A DNA stretch of 64,000 nt from assembly GCF_000970305.1 (NCBI RefSeq), contig NZ_CP009517.1, positions 1,116,001-1,180,000 on the forward strand. Reading direction: 5' to 3'. Source of the stretch: Methanosarcina barkeri 3. Lineage in GTDB: Archaea > Halobacteriota > Methanosarcinia > Methanosarcinales > Methanosarcinaceae. Under the pieces are notes generated by a model. The model did not search any database, was not told the DNA's origin, and saw only the letters and a list, made by a program, of their open reading frames with translations. Shown piece by piece: positions 37,286-46,355 of the stretch. Made by a program: the position numbers and the translations under genes. Position 1 is the stretch's first letter; every line of letters starts with the position of its first letter.

Positions 37286-38806
37286 ATGGAAACTTCGTTT
37301 AAGGTACTGAATATGGATGAGACGACAGTAAATGAAGTAAAGAAGCTATTTGATAATAGCAAGAAGAAAAGCTTTGCTTTCGATGTGTTGACAATTACAG
37401 GCGGGGCAACCTTTGCTCAAATTCTTACTATTTTATTAGTCCCTGTTTTAGCCCGCTTATACCAGCCTGAAAATTTTGGGGTATGGGCTCTATATAGTTC
37501 TATTGTCAGCATTATCAGCGTTATAATATGCATGCGATATGAGTACTCCATCATGTTGCCTGAATTGGATGAGGATGCCATAAATCTCTTAGGAGTAAGT
37601 TTTCTTGCAATAGGAGTTGTAACCATTTTAACCCTGGCAACAATATGGTTCTTTAAAGAGCTTATAATTAATATTTTGAATTCTCCTCAAATAGGAAATT
37701 ACCTCTGGCTTGTGCCCCCATTTGTTCTTGTAAACGGAATATTTCTTGCCTTGAATGGCTGGAATTCAAGAACCAAACTTTTCAGGAGATTATCCTTTTC
37801 AAGAATCTCGAGTTCCGTTTCGTCTACTGCAGTACAGATAATTGTAGGAACTTTTAAAAAAAATAGCCCAACGGGCCTAATAATAGGCAGCTTTACTGGT
37901 CAGTCTGTTGCAACATTTATACTTGCAGGGCAGATTTGGAGAGATGACAGAAACCTAATCCGGAAGAGTCTTAACTGGAAAAAAATGTATGAGGTACTTA
38001 AAAGATATAGTAAATTTCCACTTGTAGACTCATTTTCAGCCCTTATGAATTCGATTTCCTGGCAGCTTCCAGCTTTCCTTCTTTCAGCCTTTTTTTCTCC
38101 TACAATCGTTGGTTTTTATTCCTTTGGATTTCGACTTATTCAGATGCCAATGAGTTTAATTGGCAGCTCGATTTCACAGGTTTTTTTCCAGAGGGCATCA
38201 AGAGCCTTATCCAGGGGAACTCTCTCTACACTTACGGAAAATGTATTTAAAGTTCTTGTAATAATAGGTATGTTTCCGATATTAGTCCTGACAATTGTAG
38301 GAAGTGATGTTTTTACTGTGATTTTCGGAAAAGTATGGGCAGAAGCAGGGGTTTATACCCAAATCCTTGGTTTTTGGGCTTTTGTCTGGTTTATTTCATC
38401 TCCACTATCCGGAATATATCTTGTAGTTGAAAAGTATGATTTTGGTTTTCGTTATAATTTTTTTAACCTAATTACACGTTTTCTTTCACTTATTATCGGC
38501 GGTCTGCTCGGAAGCGCACGTATAGCACTTATTCTTTTTTCAATATCAGGAATTGTGGTATACGGCTACCTTTGCCTGAAGATGATGTCTTATTCAGGAG
38601 TAAAAATTTCAAGAGCTTTGAAAATCGTATTCTCAAATTTTATTCTTTTTGTCCCTGCAGGAATTATTCTTGTTGCCCTGAAAATCAGAGAAACAAACCC
38701 GATTTTGCTTGTTGCTTTTTCCGGTATGGTTATCGGCATTTATTACCTGTATATTTTAAAAACTGATACAAGTGTGAAAAAAATACTTAAAGAACTTCGA
38801 GCCTGA
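37286..38806 (+). CDS. Polysaccharide flippase (Wzx-like)
   Basis: A 506-residue membrane protein with about 12-14 membrane segments. The first 30 residues are cytoplasmic and charged, then FDVLTITGGATFAQILTILLVPVLARLYQPENFGVWALY is the classic flippase start. It would move lipid-linked glycans across the membrane. It is convergent with the acyltransferase at 38991, which also points to surface polysaccharide. M10 (37313) is an alternative start. Confidence 0.88.
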   Translation: METSFKVLNMDETTVNEVKKLFDNSKKKSFAFDVLTITGGATFAQILTILLVPVLARLYQPENFGVWALYSSIVSIISVIICMRYEYSIMLPELDEDAINLLGVSFLAIGVVTILTLATIWFFKELIINILNSPQIGNYLWLVPPFVLVNGIFLALNGWNSRTKLFRRLSFSRISSSVSSTAVQIIVGTFKKNSPTGLIIGSFTGQSVATFILAGQIWRDDRNLIRKSLNWKKMYEVLKRYSKFPLVDSFSALMNSISWQLPAFLLSAFFSPTIVGFYSFGFRLIQMPMSLIGSSISQVFFQRASRALSRGTLSTLTENVFKVLVIIGMFPILVLTIVGSDVFTVIFGKVWAEAGVYTQILGFWAFVWFISSPLSGIYLVVEKYDFGFRYNFFNLITRFLSLIIGGLLGSARIALILFSISGIVVYGYLCLKMMSYSGVKISRALKIVFSNFILFVPAGIILVALKIRETNPILLVAFSGMVIGIYYLYILKTDTSVKKILKELRA

Positions 38807-38990
38807 TGAGTTGAATCAAAACAATCAAAAATGTAAGCTTCCTAAAAAGCGAGAGGTTTCATGCAAAAACAGTGTTTTGAAAGACCTGGAGATTAAGGCT
38901 TTTAAGTAAAGGCAGAATATTCTTGCTTCTATGGTCTGTCCTTCATACTGCAGGTTAAAGATTGGATTTTTAATCCATTTTGAACATGAT

Positions 38991-40121
38991 CTAGTCTACA
39001 GACTTCCTAAAACGTGCTTTTATACTCTCAAAACCTTTGTATGAGCCTTTTTTACCCAGTATAAAGGGGAAATAATTGTTAATAGCAGAGATAACAGGTA
39101 CTAAAAGGATAAGGCTCAGCACAGTCAAGCCCAGCGCAAACCCAGCATTGTAATGAATATATTCAGTGTCGACACCCAAAAGGATTATTACAAGCTTTAT
39201 CAGGACATCTTTTAGAGGAAAATGAAGTGCAAGTATTATCAAACTATTTCTCCCATAATACTCAAATACCTTTGAATTCACAAATTTCCTGGAAAGGTAA
39301 ACAGAGGTAAATATTCCTGAGAAAGCAAACAAGTAAAACGAAAAGAAATCTCCATATTTTAAAACGTTCATGTTAACTTTGTCATCTGTTGGAAACTTCA
39401 GAAGGTATCCTAGATATAACAGGCTCAAAAGAGCAGGAATTAAAGGTAGATATCTCTCGATTTTGGAGAGCTTCTCTATAAATCCTGACTCCAGTTTCAA
39501 GCTGAAACTGGATCTTGATTCTGTTTCTGTGAATTTTCTGAATAGGTTTCCAGCTCCATAAAAAACTATTGCAACCAGAGCTACATCTATATTCCAGGGT
39601 ATCCTGAAAGGCACATAAGCCGGGTAGAGATACCCGGTTACTCCGGCTATAATAAGCCAGAATACAAGTCTTCTTGGCTCTCCATAGTACTTCTTTGCCA
39701 GTACATAAAAAAGGAGTTCAGTTACAAAAAGACAGGTCAGGAACCATAGAGGCGGGTTGTAAGAAATAGCAGGACCAAATGCGACAAGAATGTGAGAAAT
39801 TCCATGAAGCATGCTATTTTCAAAAAACTTGATACTTGTGATTTTTGGTGTATATAATTCATCCAGCAAAAAGCAAAAAATACAGGTTATTACTGCAAAG
39901 CAGAAATAAGGCACGATAAGAGATTTGAATCTTTCTTTCACAAAGACTGAAGCTGATTCTGCGTATTTACCAAAGTCAAATAAAAATCCTGAAATAAAAA
40001 AGAAGAGCGGCATATGGAATGAAAATATGTAAGTGTCAAATGATATCGGTAAACTGTAATGTGCAAGCACTACAAGTATAATTCCAATTCCTTTTAAAGT
40101 GTCAATCCAATGAAGTCTCAT
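38991..40121 (-). CDS. Membrane acyltransferase (acyltransferase 3/OafA type)
   Basis: A 376-residue integral membrane protein beginning MRLHWIDTLKGIGIILVVLAHY, the acyltransferase-3 signature with its catalytic histidine; FSFHMPLFFFISGFLF follows. About ten membrane segments. These enzymes acetylate or otherwise acylate surface polysaccharides or peptidoglycan-like polymers. It is next to a flippase. No operator in its own promoter, but an operator-driven RNA is encoded about 540 bases upstream on the same strand. Confidence 0.88.
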   Translation of the reverse strand: MRLHWIDTLKGIGIILVVLAHYSLPISFDTYIFSFHMPLFFFISGFLFDFGKYAESASVFVKERFKSLIVPYFCFAVITCIFCFLLDELYTPKITSIKFFENSMLHGISHILVAFGPAISYNPPLWFLTCLFVTELLFYVLAKKYYGEPRRLVFWLIIAGVTGYLYPAYVPFRIPWNIDVALVAIVFYGAGNLFRKFTETESRSSFSLKLESGFIEKLSKIERYLPLIPALLSLLYLGYLLKFPTDDKVNMNVLKYGDFFSFYLFAFSGIFTSVYLSRKFVNSKVFEYYGRNSLIILALHFPLKDVLIKLVIILLGVDTEYIHYNAGFALGLTVLSLILLVPVISAINNYFPFILGKKGSYKGFESIKARFRKSVD

Positions 40122-40659
40122 ATTAATCCAAAAAGTTAACGATGTTAACTTATAAAAAATTTAGCCTAACTTTTAAGCAATATAATGTTTAAGGAAAGCT
40201 AATTCCCATGTATGATATTCTTTGATTTTATGTGTCAGGCTGTCTATAAATTGATTTTAGAATATGGAACTCAGTAGTTTTCCTGCAAAAAACTGTATCT
40301 TTTGTTAATTTCTTTTTACGATTACATAAGTTTAAGAAGACACTATTATATTTCACTTTTTATTATTGGGTTTACATATAACCAAACATAGGCCTCACAC
40401 TGAATTGAATTAAAAAAATTTCATTGTTTATGTCATATGTGCTGAACTACACACTGACTATCTGCAATCTCAACTCAAGACGACAATTTTAATTAAATTA
40501 CTTCATAAACGGATCGGTTGAATGCATTGCATAGCTCAACGCAGTTTAATTTACTTTAACAGAAAATGTACAACTGAGTACACCGACCTGATAAATATTA
40601 ATCGAATTTTCAAAGAGTTTATGTTATGAATATTTTGTAAAGACATAGAAAAACCTCTA

Positions 40660-40800
40660 AGCTATAGTCCAGAATCGAACCGAACAAACGAGCCTGCATT
40701 CCTGCATAGGCGTTATGCTGTCTCAGTAGTGTTTAGTCCAAATTATGAATTTACCACTTGAGCAAACCTGGCAGATTATGAGCCTATAATCTGCCGGCAT
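40660..40800 (-). ncRNA. Candidate operator-controlled RNA with tRNA-like 3' end
   Basis: Read on the minus strand, the operator at 40808 is followed by a perfect hairpin GGCAGATTAT-AGGCTC-ATAATCTGCC. An A-box-like CTCAAGTGGTAAA comes next, then a bulged hairpin GCCTATGCA...TGCAGGC, and a T-arm that folds correctly (TTCGG-TTCGATT-CTGGA) followed by CTATAGC-T, like the 3' half of the tRNA-Cys genes. The 5' acceptor partner is not found. It may be a rearranged tRNA-Cys or a new structured RNA. Confidence 0.4.
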
Positions 40801-40807
40801 CAGTTGA

Positions 40808-40821
40808 TTCACAATTGTGAA
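40808..40821 (-). promoter_or_regulatory. Perfect operator, tRNA-type promoter on the minus strand
   Basis: TTCACAATTGTGAA, exact, 26 bases downstream of a minus-strand TATA box (TTTAAATATT, complement of about 40848-40857). This is the same spacing as in front of the tRNA-Cys genes. GCATTTTGCC lies upstream as in the related module at 51630. Confidence 0.7.
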
Positions 40822-40859
40822 CTTATAATTTATAATTATATTTGTTAATATTTAAACCT

Positions 40860-41175
40860 CTTTTTTCGGGCAAAATGCGCCTCAAAAATTTTCACTGTTT
40901 TTCGAGTAAAAAATCATTTTGCGAGCAGGTGAATAACAAGAAAATAATAAACGAAAATAGAAAAGAATAGACAGAAAGAAATGAAAATATATGAAGATAA
41001 ACAAATAATAAAAGTACGCTAGAAAAAAGTAACTGATAGATTCATGTTGATGTTAAGAGAAAGCGAATACTATAGAGAAAAACTTCCTGGCCCGAAGAAT
41101 GCTTCTCTTAATCTGGAAAGCAGTACAAGAGAGCTAATAACATTTATCTACAGGCCAGAAGAACTGAAGTGTTTC
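40860..41175. other. Gap without supportable gene
   Basis: AT-rich; a short plus-strand frame (41044-41316) runs over the 3' end of thiI and is rejected. The stretch 40122-40659 likewise shows only AT-rich sequence. Confidence 0.4.
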
Positions 41176-42393
41176 TCAGAGTTTAAGGATCTTTGCTGCT
41201 TTCATAGCATTGGAAACCATAGTCTCGATATCCATTTTTCTTTCCTCAAGTACGATAAGGTCGTACTTTGCCCCTATTTCAGGATGCTCAGGGACAGCAG
41301 TACAGCTGCCTGCTGATCTATTGGAGATATCGTAGGTCCCAATCTTTCGGGCAATGTCCATGATTTCAGTTTTGTCTAACGCAATCAAGGGATGATAAAT
41401 AGGTATAGCAAGCTGATAAATTTCAGCATGCATATTGGCAGCAGTCTGGGAAGCTACCTGTCCCAGGGAAGAACCGGTAATAATTCCGCTTGCACCTTCT
41501 TTTTTCATAACCTCATAAGCTTCCCTGTACATCATGCGTTTGCAGAGAAGACAGGTATTTTTTCGTTTACATATGTCTATAAAGGCTTTGAGATTAGGAC
41601 CATGAGGAATCTCATAAGTTGTAAACTGATGCCCCGGAGCCCACTTCTGGAGCTGTCGGATGCAGTCAAAAGCACGTTCTCTTGCCGCGTCTTCTGCATA
41701 AGGAGAGTTACTGCAATAAACAGGTGTAATCATTACGCCACGCTTCATCATAAGCCAGGCTGCAACCGGAGAGTCAAGACCACCGGACATTAAAACAACC
41801 ATACTTCCCTGTGTGCCGAGAGGAAGACCTCCTACCCCTTTAAATGTTTTCAGGTAAACGTAAGCCAGGTTCTGCCTCACTTCAACAAAAATTTTCTTAT
41901 CAGGAGAACTCAGGTTAACTCTTGGGTGTTTTCCTTCTTTTTCCAGAGCATTCCAGACAGCATCCCCGCAGATTCTACCTATATCCGCCGAAGAAAAAGT
42001 ATGGTTTCCACTTCTTCTGGCCCTGATGGCAAAAGACTCGCCTTCTAAAACCAGGTCCTTGGCCAGAGTAGCACATACACTGGCTGTACTTTCAAGAGTA
42101 GGCTCTGCAACCAATGCAGGAGAAGTAGAGACAATCCCAAAAACATCAGCAGCTGCTTCAGCCGCACGGAAATCCGTAGCCTCGATAAATATTCGGCCCC
42201 ATTCCCTCCGTATCTGGAAATATGGAATATCTCGAGAATCCAGCATTGCCGCAATATTCTTCATAAGAATTTTCTCATACCAGTTCCGGACTCCTGTACT
42301 TTTAAGGGCAAGTTCGCCATACCGAACTATAATAACTTCTGTCTTGGTTTCCTGATGGGTAAGAGTGTCAGATTCAGTTTTTTCTTTTACCAT
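41176..42393 (-). CDS. thiI: tRNA 4-thiouridine synthetase ThiI
   Basis: A 405-residue enzyme from ATG 42393; the frame is open 64 codons further but that part is hydrophobic and unlike ThiI. An N-terminal ferredoxin-like/THUMP region (residues 20-170) binds tRNA; the PP-loop reads VLMSGGLDSPVAAW and the C-terminal part has the conserved CLLCKRMMYREA. There is no rhodanese domain, as usual in archaea, so sulfur must come directly or via another carrier. It thiolates U8 of tRNA or takes part in thiazole synthesis. It has its own promoter-like TATATAATG about 180 bases upstream. Confidence 0.92.
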   Translation of the reverse strand: MVKEKTESDTLTHQETKTEVIIVRYGELALKSTGVRNWYEKILMKNIAAMLDSRDIPYFQIRREWGRIFIEATDFRAAEAAADVFGIVSTSPALVAEPTLESTASVCATLAKDLVLEGESFAIRARRSGNHTFSSADIGRICGDAVWNALEKEGKHPRVNLSSPDKKIFVEVRQNLAYVYLKTFKGVGGLPLGTQGSMVVLMSGGLDSPVAAWLMMKRGVMITPVYCSNSPYAEDAARERAFDCIRQLQKWAPGHQFTTYEIPHGPNLKAFIDICKRKNTCLLCKRMMYREAYEVMKKEGASGIITGSSLGQVASQTAANMHAEIYQLAIPIYHPLIALDKTEIMDIARKIGTYDISNRSAGSCTAVPEHPEIGAKYDLIVLEERKMDIETMVSNAMKAAKILKL

Positions 42394-42640
42394 AAAATTA
42401 CCAGCTGTACTAATGGATATTGTAAAAATCCAGTATTTAAAAAATGAAATGATTTTCCAGGAAAATAAAATGAGTTTCCCAGTTATATGGACTGGTATCA
42501 CGTATATGAAGAAATCTTTATCAAAATCTCTAATAAAGTTTTCCGGCAACTTCAAACTGCTTGTGTAACCTTTTTTCTGCAACATTATATACTGACGTGA
42601 TACCTTTAATTGGTTCCAGAGTAGTTAGATTTTGAATTGA

Positions 42641-43885
42641 TTAGAGAGGCTCCAGCATCTTTGTAGGTACGAACTTCTGCTCTAAAATGCGATTTTTAAG
42701 CACTGTACAGAGCCTTTCTGCTCTTGCTCTGTCTGACTGCCTAAGGGATACAGGGAGAGTTCCTTCAGCAAGTGTTATAGACCCGAGTCTTGCATGGAAT
42801 ACTTCTTCAGAACACTGGAACGTACAGGTTCCGCAGTTAATACAAAGGTCTCTGTTGATGATGCAATCATTTGAAATCGCTCCCGTAGGACAGGTACGCA
42901 TTGCGGCACAGTCCGGATGGTGCAGACACTTTTCTTTTTCGACGCGGATAACTTTATCAGTGCCTCCCCATATATGTCCATAATTCACTTTTGCATGCGC
43001 AGTACGCCCATTTACATCCGATACGGGTAATGGGACATTCTCGTCCAGAACTTTTAGTCCAGAAAGAATCTCTTCATCAAGGACAGGGATAGGGACTGCA
43101 AGTGAGGTCAGACATTCAGGCCCATGTGCAGTCTTCATTCCGCCCATCATTGTCGGATCCATATCTTTCATGTCTGCGTAGGCTGAAACGTTCGGCTTAT
43201 CAGGACTGGCTCTGGTGCCTTTTCCCATAATATAACCTGGCGCGCCGTTTAAAAGAACCCTTGTACCTACACCTATTGATCTGTGAGAGGGGTCGTTCTG
43301 CAGAGGATTTATTTCACCGCATCCTGATACCGTTGTTTCCTTAAAAGGACCTGTCAGGCCTGTCACAGAGAAGATAGTGCTGATAGTATGGGAGGTGGGG
43401 TTTATCAGTGCGTGGTAATTTTTAAATGCAAGCCTTGTGGTAATGATCCTGGCAAATTCGATCTCGTCAAGAGTAACCTTGTTTTCATAATGCCTCCCGT
43501 GTGCTTCTACCAGCACGTCAACGTTTTTTCCTTTTACAAGATCCCGGAAAAGGTGCCCTCCGCCGTACCGATCGTCCGCATGCGCTGTCCCGTTTATCAC
43601 AAGGTCTACAACCCCGAGCCTTTCGTTCGGACAAGGTCCTGGCTGAGCAGGTACACCATTTAGCCAGATAGCATCCGCCCTTTCAAAACTGCATTTTTCG
43701 GCTACTGGCACCATCATAACTGCCATAGTTCCTGACATCACTCCAAATGTTCCGGTTGTGACCACATCCACGTCATCAACAGTCACCTCTTTCCCATCAC
43801 GAACCATGGACTTGAGCTCGGCAGCTGTAAGGATTATGGCTTCTTTTTTTGCAATCTTCTCACTTATCTCTTCAATTGTTTTCAT
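42641..43885 (-). CDS. Methanogenesis marker 16 metalloprotein (DUF39/COG1900 with ferredoxin domain)
   Basis: A 414-residue protein: a long DUF39-type domain (residues 1-300) followed by a [4Fe-4S] ferredoxin region with CLHHPDCAAMRTCP and CINCGTCTFQC. DUF39 proteins of methanogens make homocysteine from aspartate semialdehyde and sulfide with help of a ferredoxin; the marker 16 branch is found in all methanogens and probably does related sulfur chemistry. The active-site cysteine candidate is in ETTVSGCGEINP. It is the last gene of a four-gene operon whose first promoter has the operator. Confidence 0.9.
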   Translation of the reverse strand: MKTIEEISEKIAKKEAIILTAAELKSMVRDGKEVTVDDVDVVTTGTFGVMSGTMAVMMVPVAEKCSFERADAIWLNGVPAQPGPCPNERLGVVDLVINGTAHADDRYGGGHLFRDLVKGKNVDVLVEAHGRHYENKVTLDEIEFARIITTRLAFKNYHALINPTSHTISTIFSVTGLTGPFKETTVSGCGEINPLQNDPSHRSIGVGTRVLLNGAPGYIMGKGTRASPDKPNVSAYADMKDMDPTMMGGMKTAHGPECLTSLAVPIPVLDEEILSGLKVLDENVPLPVSDVNGRTAHAKVNYGHIWGGTDKVIRVEKEKCLHHPDCAAMRTCPTGAISNDCIINRDLCINCGTCTFQCSEEVFHARLGSITLAEGTLPVSLRQSDRARAERLCTVLKNRILEQKFVPTKMLEPL

Positions 43886-43910
43886 AGTACCCCAGTCTTT
43901 TCAATAATCT

Positions 43911-44582
43911 TCATAATATTCTGATATCCTCAAGCCTAACGTGAAGTCCAGAAGGTTTTTGGAAACACATATTCACCAGAGCCGTATGTGCAAGCCCTAT
44001 CATGCAGTTGCCAGGTAGGAAATATTGACGGGTTCCGAACACAGGTGGCTTCTTTACAGTGCTGGCAATTCCTTCGAAAGCATGGACATGGTAGGCCTGA
44101 ATATCATGGGCATCTTCTTTTCTTGCAACCATGGGACCTACGGTATGACATTCAATTACACCTGTGACCGGATTCGAACTCAGAACTCTTAAAGCGTGAT
44201 ATACCGGACATCCCGGACCTGCCGGACGGCCAGTTACGAGGTCTCCTTTTTTGATATCCCATTTTTCTACAAGGTCTGATCTGAAAGGAACTATAAACTT
44301 CCGGGCTGACGGTTCATCCGGAAATGGTAGGAGGACGAAGTCATATTCTTTTCCAGCCACATCTACACCGGAGTAAGTGATGTTTTTTGCCTCGATAGCG
44401 AGGTTTCTCAGGCTCAGAATCTTCTCCTGACTCACTTTTTCTTCTAAGGTTTTTTCTATACTGTAGAATGGGCACATATCCAACTCTGTTAATCCGGCTT
44501 CAAGTCTGGAAACAAAGTCCAAACAGGTCTGAGAGCCACAAGCCCCACAGTTTTTGCCAGGTGGACTCCATATATTCATCAT
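43911..44582 (-). CDS. Fe-S cluster protein with ACS/CODH-like CxxC cluster, methanogen type
   Basis: A 223-residue protein. I start it at ATG 44582, which overlaps the stop of the GTPase (ATGA); an open frame continues to 44648 but overlaps the upstream gene by 67 bases. The N-terminus has PPGKNCGACGSQTCLDF and MCPF, a four-cysteine [4Fe-4S] motif like that of corrinoid Fe-S proteins. The rest (DFVLLPFPDEPSARKFIVPF, GRPAGPGCPVYHALRV) is a domain I know only from methanogen genomes. Tightly placed between the GTPase and marker 16, it is likely an electron carrier or partner in their reaction. Confidence 0.7.
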   Translation of the reverse strand: MMNIWSPPGKNCGACGSQTCLDFVSRLEAGLTELDMCPFYSIEKTLEEKVSQEKILSLRNLAIEAKNITYSGVDVAGKEYDFVLLPFPDEPSARKFIVPFRSDLVEKWDIKKGDLVTGRPAGPGCPVYHALRVLSSNPVTGVIECHTVGPMVARKEDAHDIQAYHVHAFEGIASTVKKPPVFGTRQYFLPGNCMIGLAHTALVNMCFQKPSGLHVRLEDIRIL

Positions 44583-45286
44583 CAGTCGCCTCGGTATAAG
44601 GGCTCCGGCATATCCAGCGGCCGAATAACTCCAAAGTGGTTTTTCCATCCGATTTCTTTTTTACCTATACATACCGTACATACACCAAGAGGAGGGGCAC
44701 CTCTGAGCTTGATCTGCTCAGGCCCTATATCCGGATGATCGGCAATTCTCCTCATCAGGTATCGTAAACCGGTTCCCTGGACTGCATTTGTCTCTACAAT
44801 GTCAATTTTCGGGACAACTTTTCGGATGCTTTCTCTGAAAACTTCCTTTTCTGCCTGGGACACCAGATCGGTTTTGGTAACAACTGCTGCATCTGCAAGA
44901 GCAAGCAAAGGTGCCATTTTGAGAGGAGAGTTTGTTCCTGAGATCGCACTGACGACTGCAATTCCAAGAGAGTATGTTGTGTAAGGAGTACACCTGAGAC
45001 AGAGGCCTGCACTTTCAATTATCAGGATATTTCTTGAAAGACTCTCAGCCCAGCGTAACGCATCGTCAAGAACCAGAATTCCCATATGGTCAGGACAGAT
45101 ATCTCCGGAATAGATCTTTTTGACAGGAATATCGAACTCTTCTGCAAGTTCCTGATCTTCTGTGGCATGCACAACATCAATTTTCAGAAAGGCGGGAAGT
45201 GATCCTTCAGGGAGATTTTTTATAACCTGGCGAATAACAGCTGTTTTTCCTCCGCTAGGAGGGCCGGCAATGATGAGAAGTTTCAT
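44582..45286 (-). CDS. SIMIBI-class GTPase, HypB/CobW-like metal or cluster insertion type
   Basis: A 234-residue P-loop protein: GPPSGGKTA (residues 8-16), a switch-like ILIIESAGLCLRCTP (about 90-104) and TKTDL (about 147-151), which gives guanine specificity. The CLRC pair and a C-terminal CTVCIGKK resemble metal-binding cysteine pairs of HypB/CooC/UreG relatives that use GTP to load metals into enzymes. Gap to the ABC gene is six bases and it overlaps the Fe-S gene, so these act together, perhaps maturing marker 16 (inference). Confidence 0.75.
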   Translation of the reverse strand: MKLLIIAGPPSGGKTAVIRQVIKNLPEGSLPAFLKIDVVHATEDQELAEEFDIPVKKIYSGDICPDHMGILVLDDALRWAESLSRNILIIESAGLCLRCTPYTTYSLGIAVVSAISGTNSPLKMAPLLALADAAVVTKTDLVSQAEKEVFRESIRKVVPKIDIVETNAVQGTGLRYLMRRIADHPDIGPEQIKLRGAPPLGVCTVCIGKKEIGWKNHFGVIRPLDMPEPLYRGD

Positions 45287-45292
45287 CCGGAC

Positions 45293-46111
45293 TCACACCC
45301 TGTTCAACTGGAGGCTTTGCCTGGCCGGAGCCATCAGAACTTTTGCAGAAACGGAGGAAAAAGTAGCTCCCTGTCTGAGTTTTTCCCTGATTTGGTGGAG
45401 CCTGTCCTCGATTAAAGCAAGATCTTCAATAAGCTGCTGCTCCTCTCCGGTAGATTCGATTACAGACGCAACTCCACCATGTCTCATCACTATACGCCTG
45501 TCTGCCGTCAGAGCAAGATAAGGATCGTGTGTTACAAGGATGACTGCCTTATTTCCCCTTTGAAGAGACTGGATGACCCGATCTTTAAAAATACCTGCGT
45601 TTTCAATCTCATCAAGCAAAAGGATAGGGGTATCACTGATTACAAGGGCGTCTGCGATCATTAGGGAGCGAGTCTGTCCTCCGGATAAACCACTCATCCT
45701 GCTTTTGAGGCTAATCGGTTCACCTGTAAACGTATTTGCAAGATTCATTGTTTCTTCAAGCAAGTCTCCTCTTCCTGATTTCCGTGCTCTTATATGCATC
45801 AGCAGGAATTCTTCGACTGAGAGATCTGCCAGACAACGTGTGTTCTGGGTTATTAGAGCAATCGGTTTGAAGGCAGGCTCTCTTACGAAGGATTCAGGAG
45901 GTTCCTGACCATTAATAAGAACTCGTCTGCCTGTAATACTGTCTCCCTGCGCAAGTGTTTCGATATCATTGATTAAAGCTGACTTTCCTGAACCAGTTGG
46001 ACCTACAATTGCAAGAGTGTCCCCTGGTCTTATTTCTATGGTTTCAAATCCTTCCTGTTCTCCAAGTCTGTTTTTCCCAGATTGAACCGTAAGGGTGAAT
46101 TGCTTTGTCAT
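45293..46111 (-). CDS. Soluble ABC-type ATPase, first gene of the marker 16 operon
   Basis: A 272-residue ABC ATPase: Walker A GPTGSGKSA, signature LSGGQTRSLMIADAL, Walker B PILLLDEIENAG, H-loop VTHDP. No permease is nearby and the following genes are soluble, so it is not a usual transporter; it resembles the ATPases that act in methanogen enzyme activation (such as component A2) in a general way only. I start it at ATG 46111. The operator 46113-46126 touches this start, so the mRNA must be leaderless or nearly so. Confidence 0.8.
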   Translation of the reverse strand: MTKQFTLTVQSGKNRLGEQEGFETIEIRPGDTLAIVGPTGSGKSALINDIETLAQGDSITGRRVLINGQEPPESFVREPAFKPIALITQNTRCLADLSVEEFLLMHIRARKSGRGDLLEETMNLANTFTGEPISLKSRMSGLSGGQTRSLMIADALVISDTPILLLDEIENAGIFKDRVIQSLQRGNKAVILVTHDPYLALTADRRIVMRHGGVASVIESTGEEQQLIEDLALIEDRLHQIREKLRQGATFSSVSAKVLMAPARQSLQLNRV

Positions 46112-46112
46112 G

Positions 46113-46126
46113 TACACAATTGTGAT
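46113..46126 (-). promoter_or_regulatory. Operator at the start of the marker 16 operon
   Basis: TACACAATTGTGAT has the perfect core CACAATTGTG. It lies 10 bases downstream of a minus-strand TATA box (AACTTATAA, about 46137-46146) and directly before ATG 46111, so it covers the transcription start. Confidence 0.7.
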
Positions 46127-46355
46127 GATTCGATAGTTATAAGTTTTTCCATAAAACAGACAATTTTATCCCTAAAAGCCAAAATATACGCAAATTATGT
46201 CCTTTATTGGATACAAAAATAAAAATAATGGAAAGAATAGACGGATTCAAATCAACAATTTTCCCTTAATTTATATTTCCAGGAGATTACTACAAATTTA
46301 GATGGAAAAACAGTTACATACTTCTCGAAATTGTGCTGAAATTGATTATCTATGT

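Noticed and set aside
41044-41316. 90-residue plus-strand frame before and over the end of thiI
   Set aside because: Overlaps thiI by 140 bases on the opposite strand, and its second half is the mirror of thiI coding sequence.
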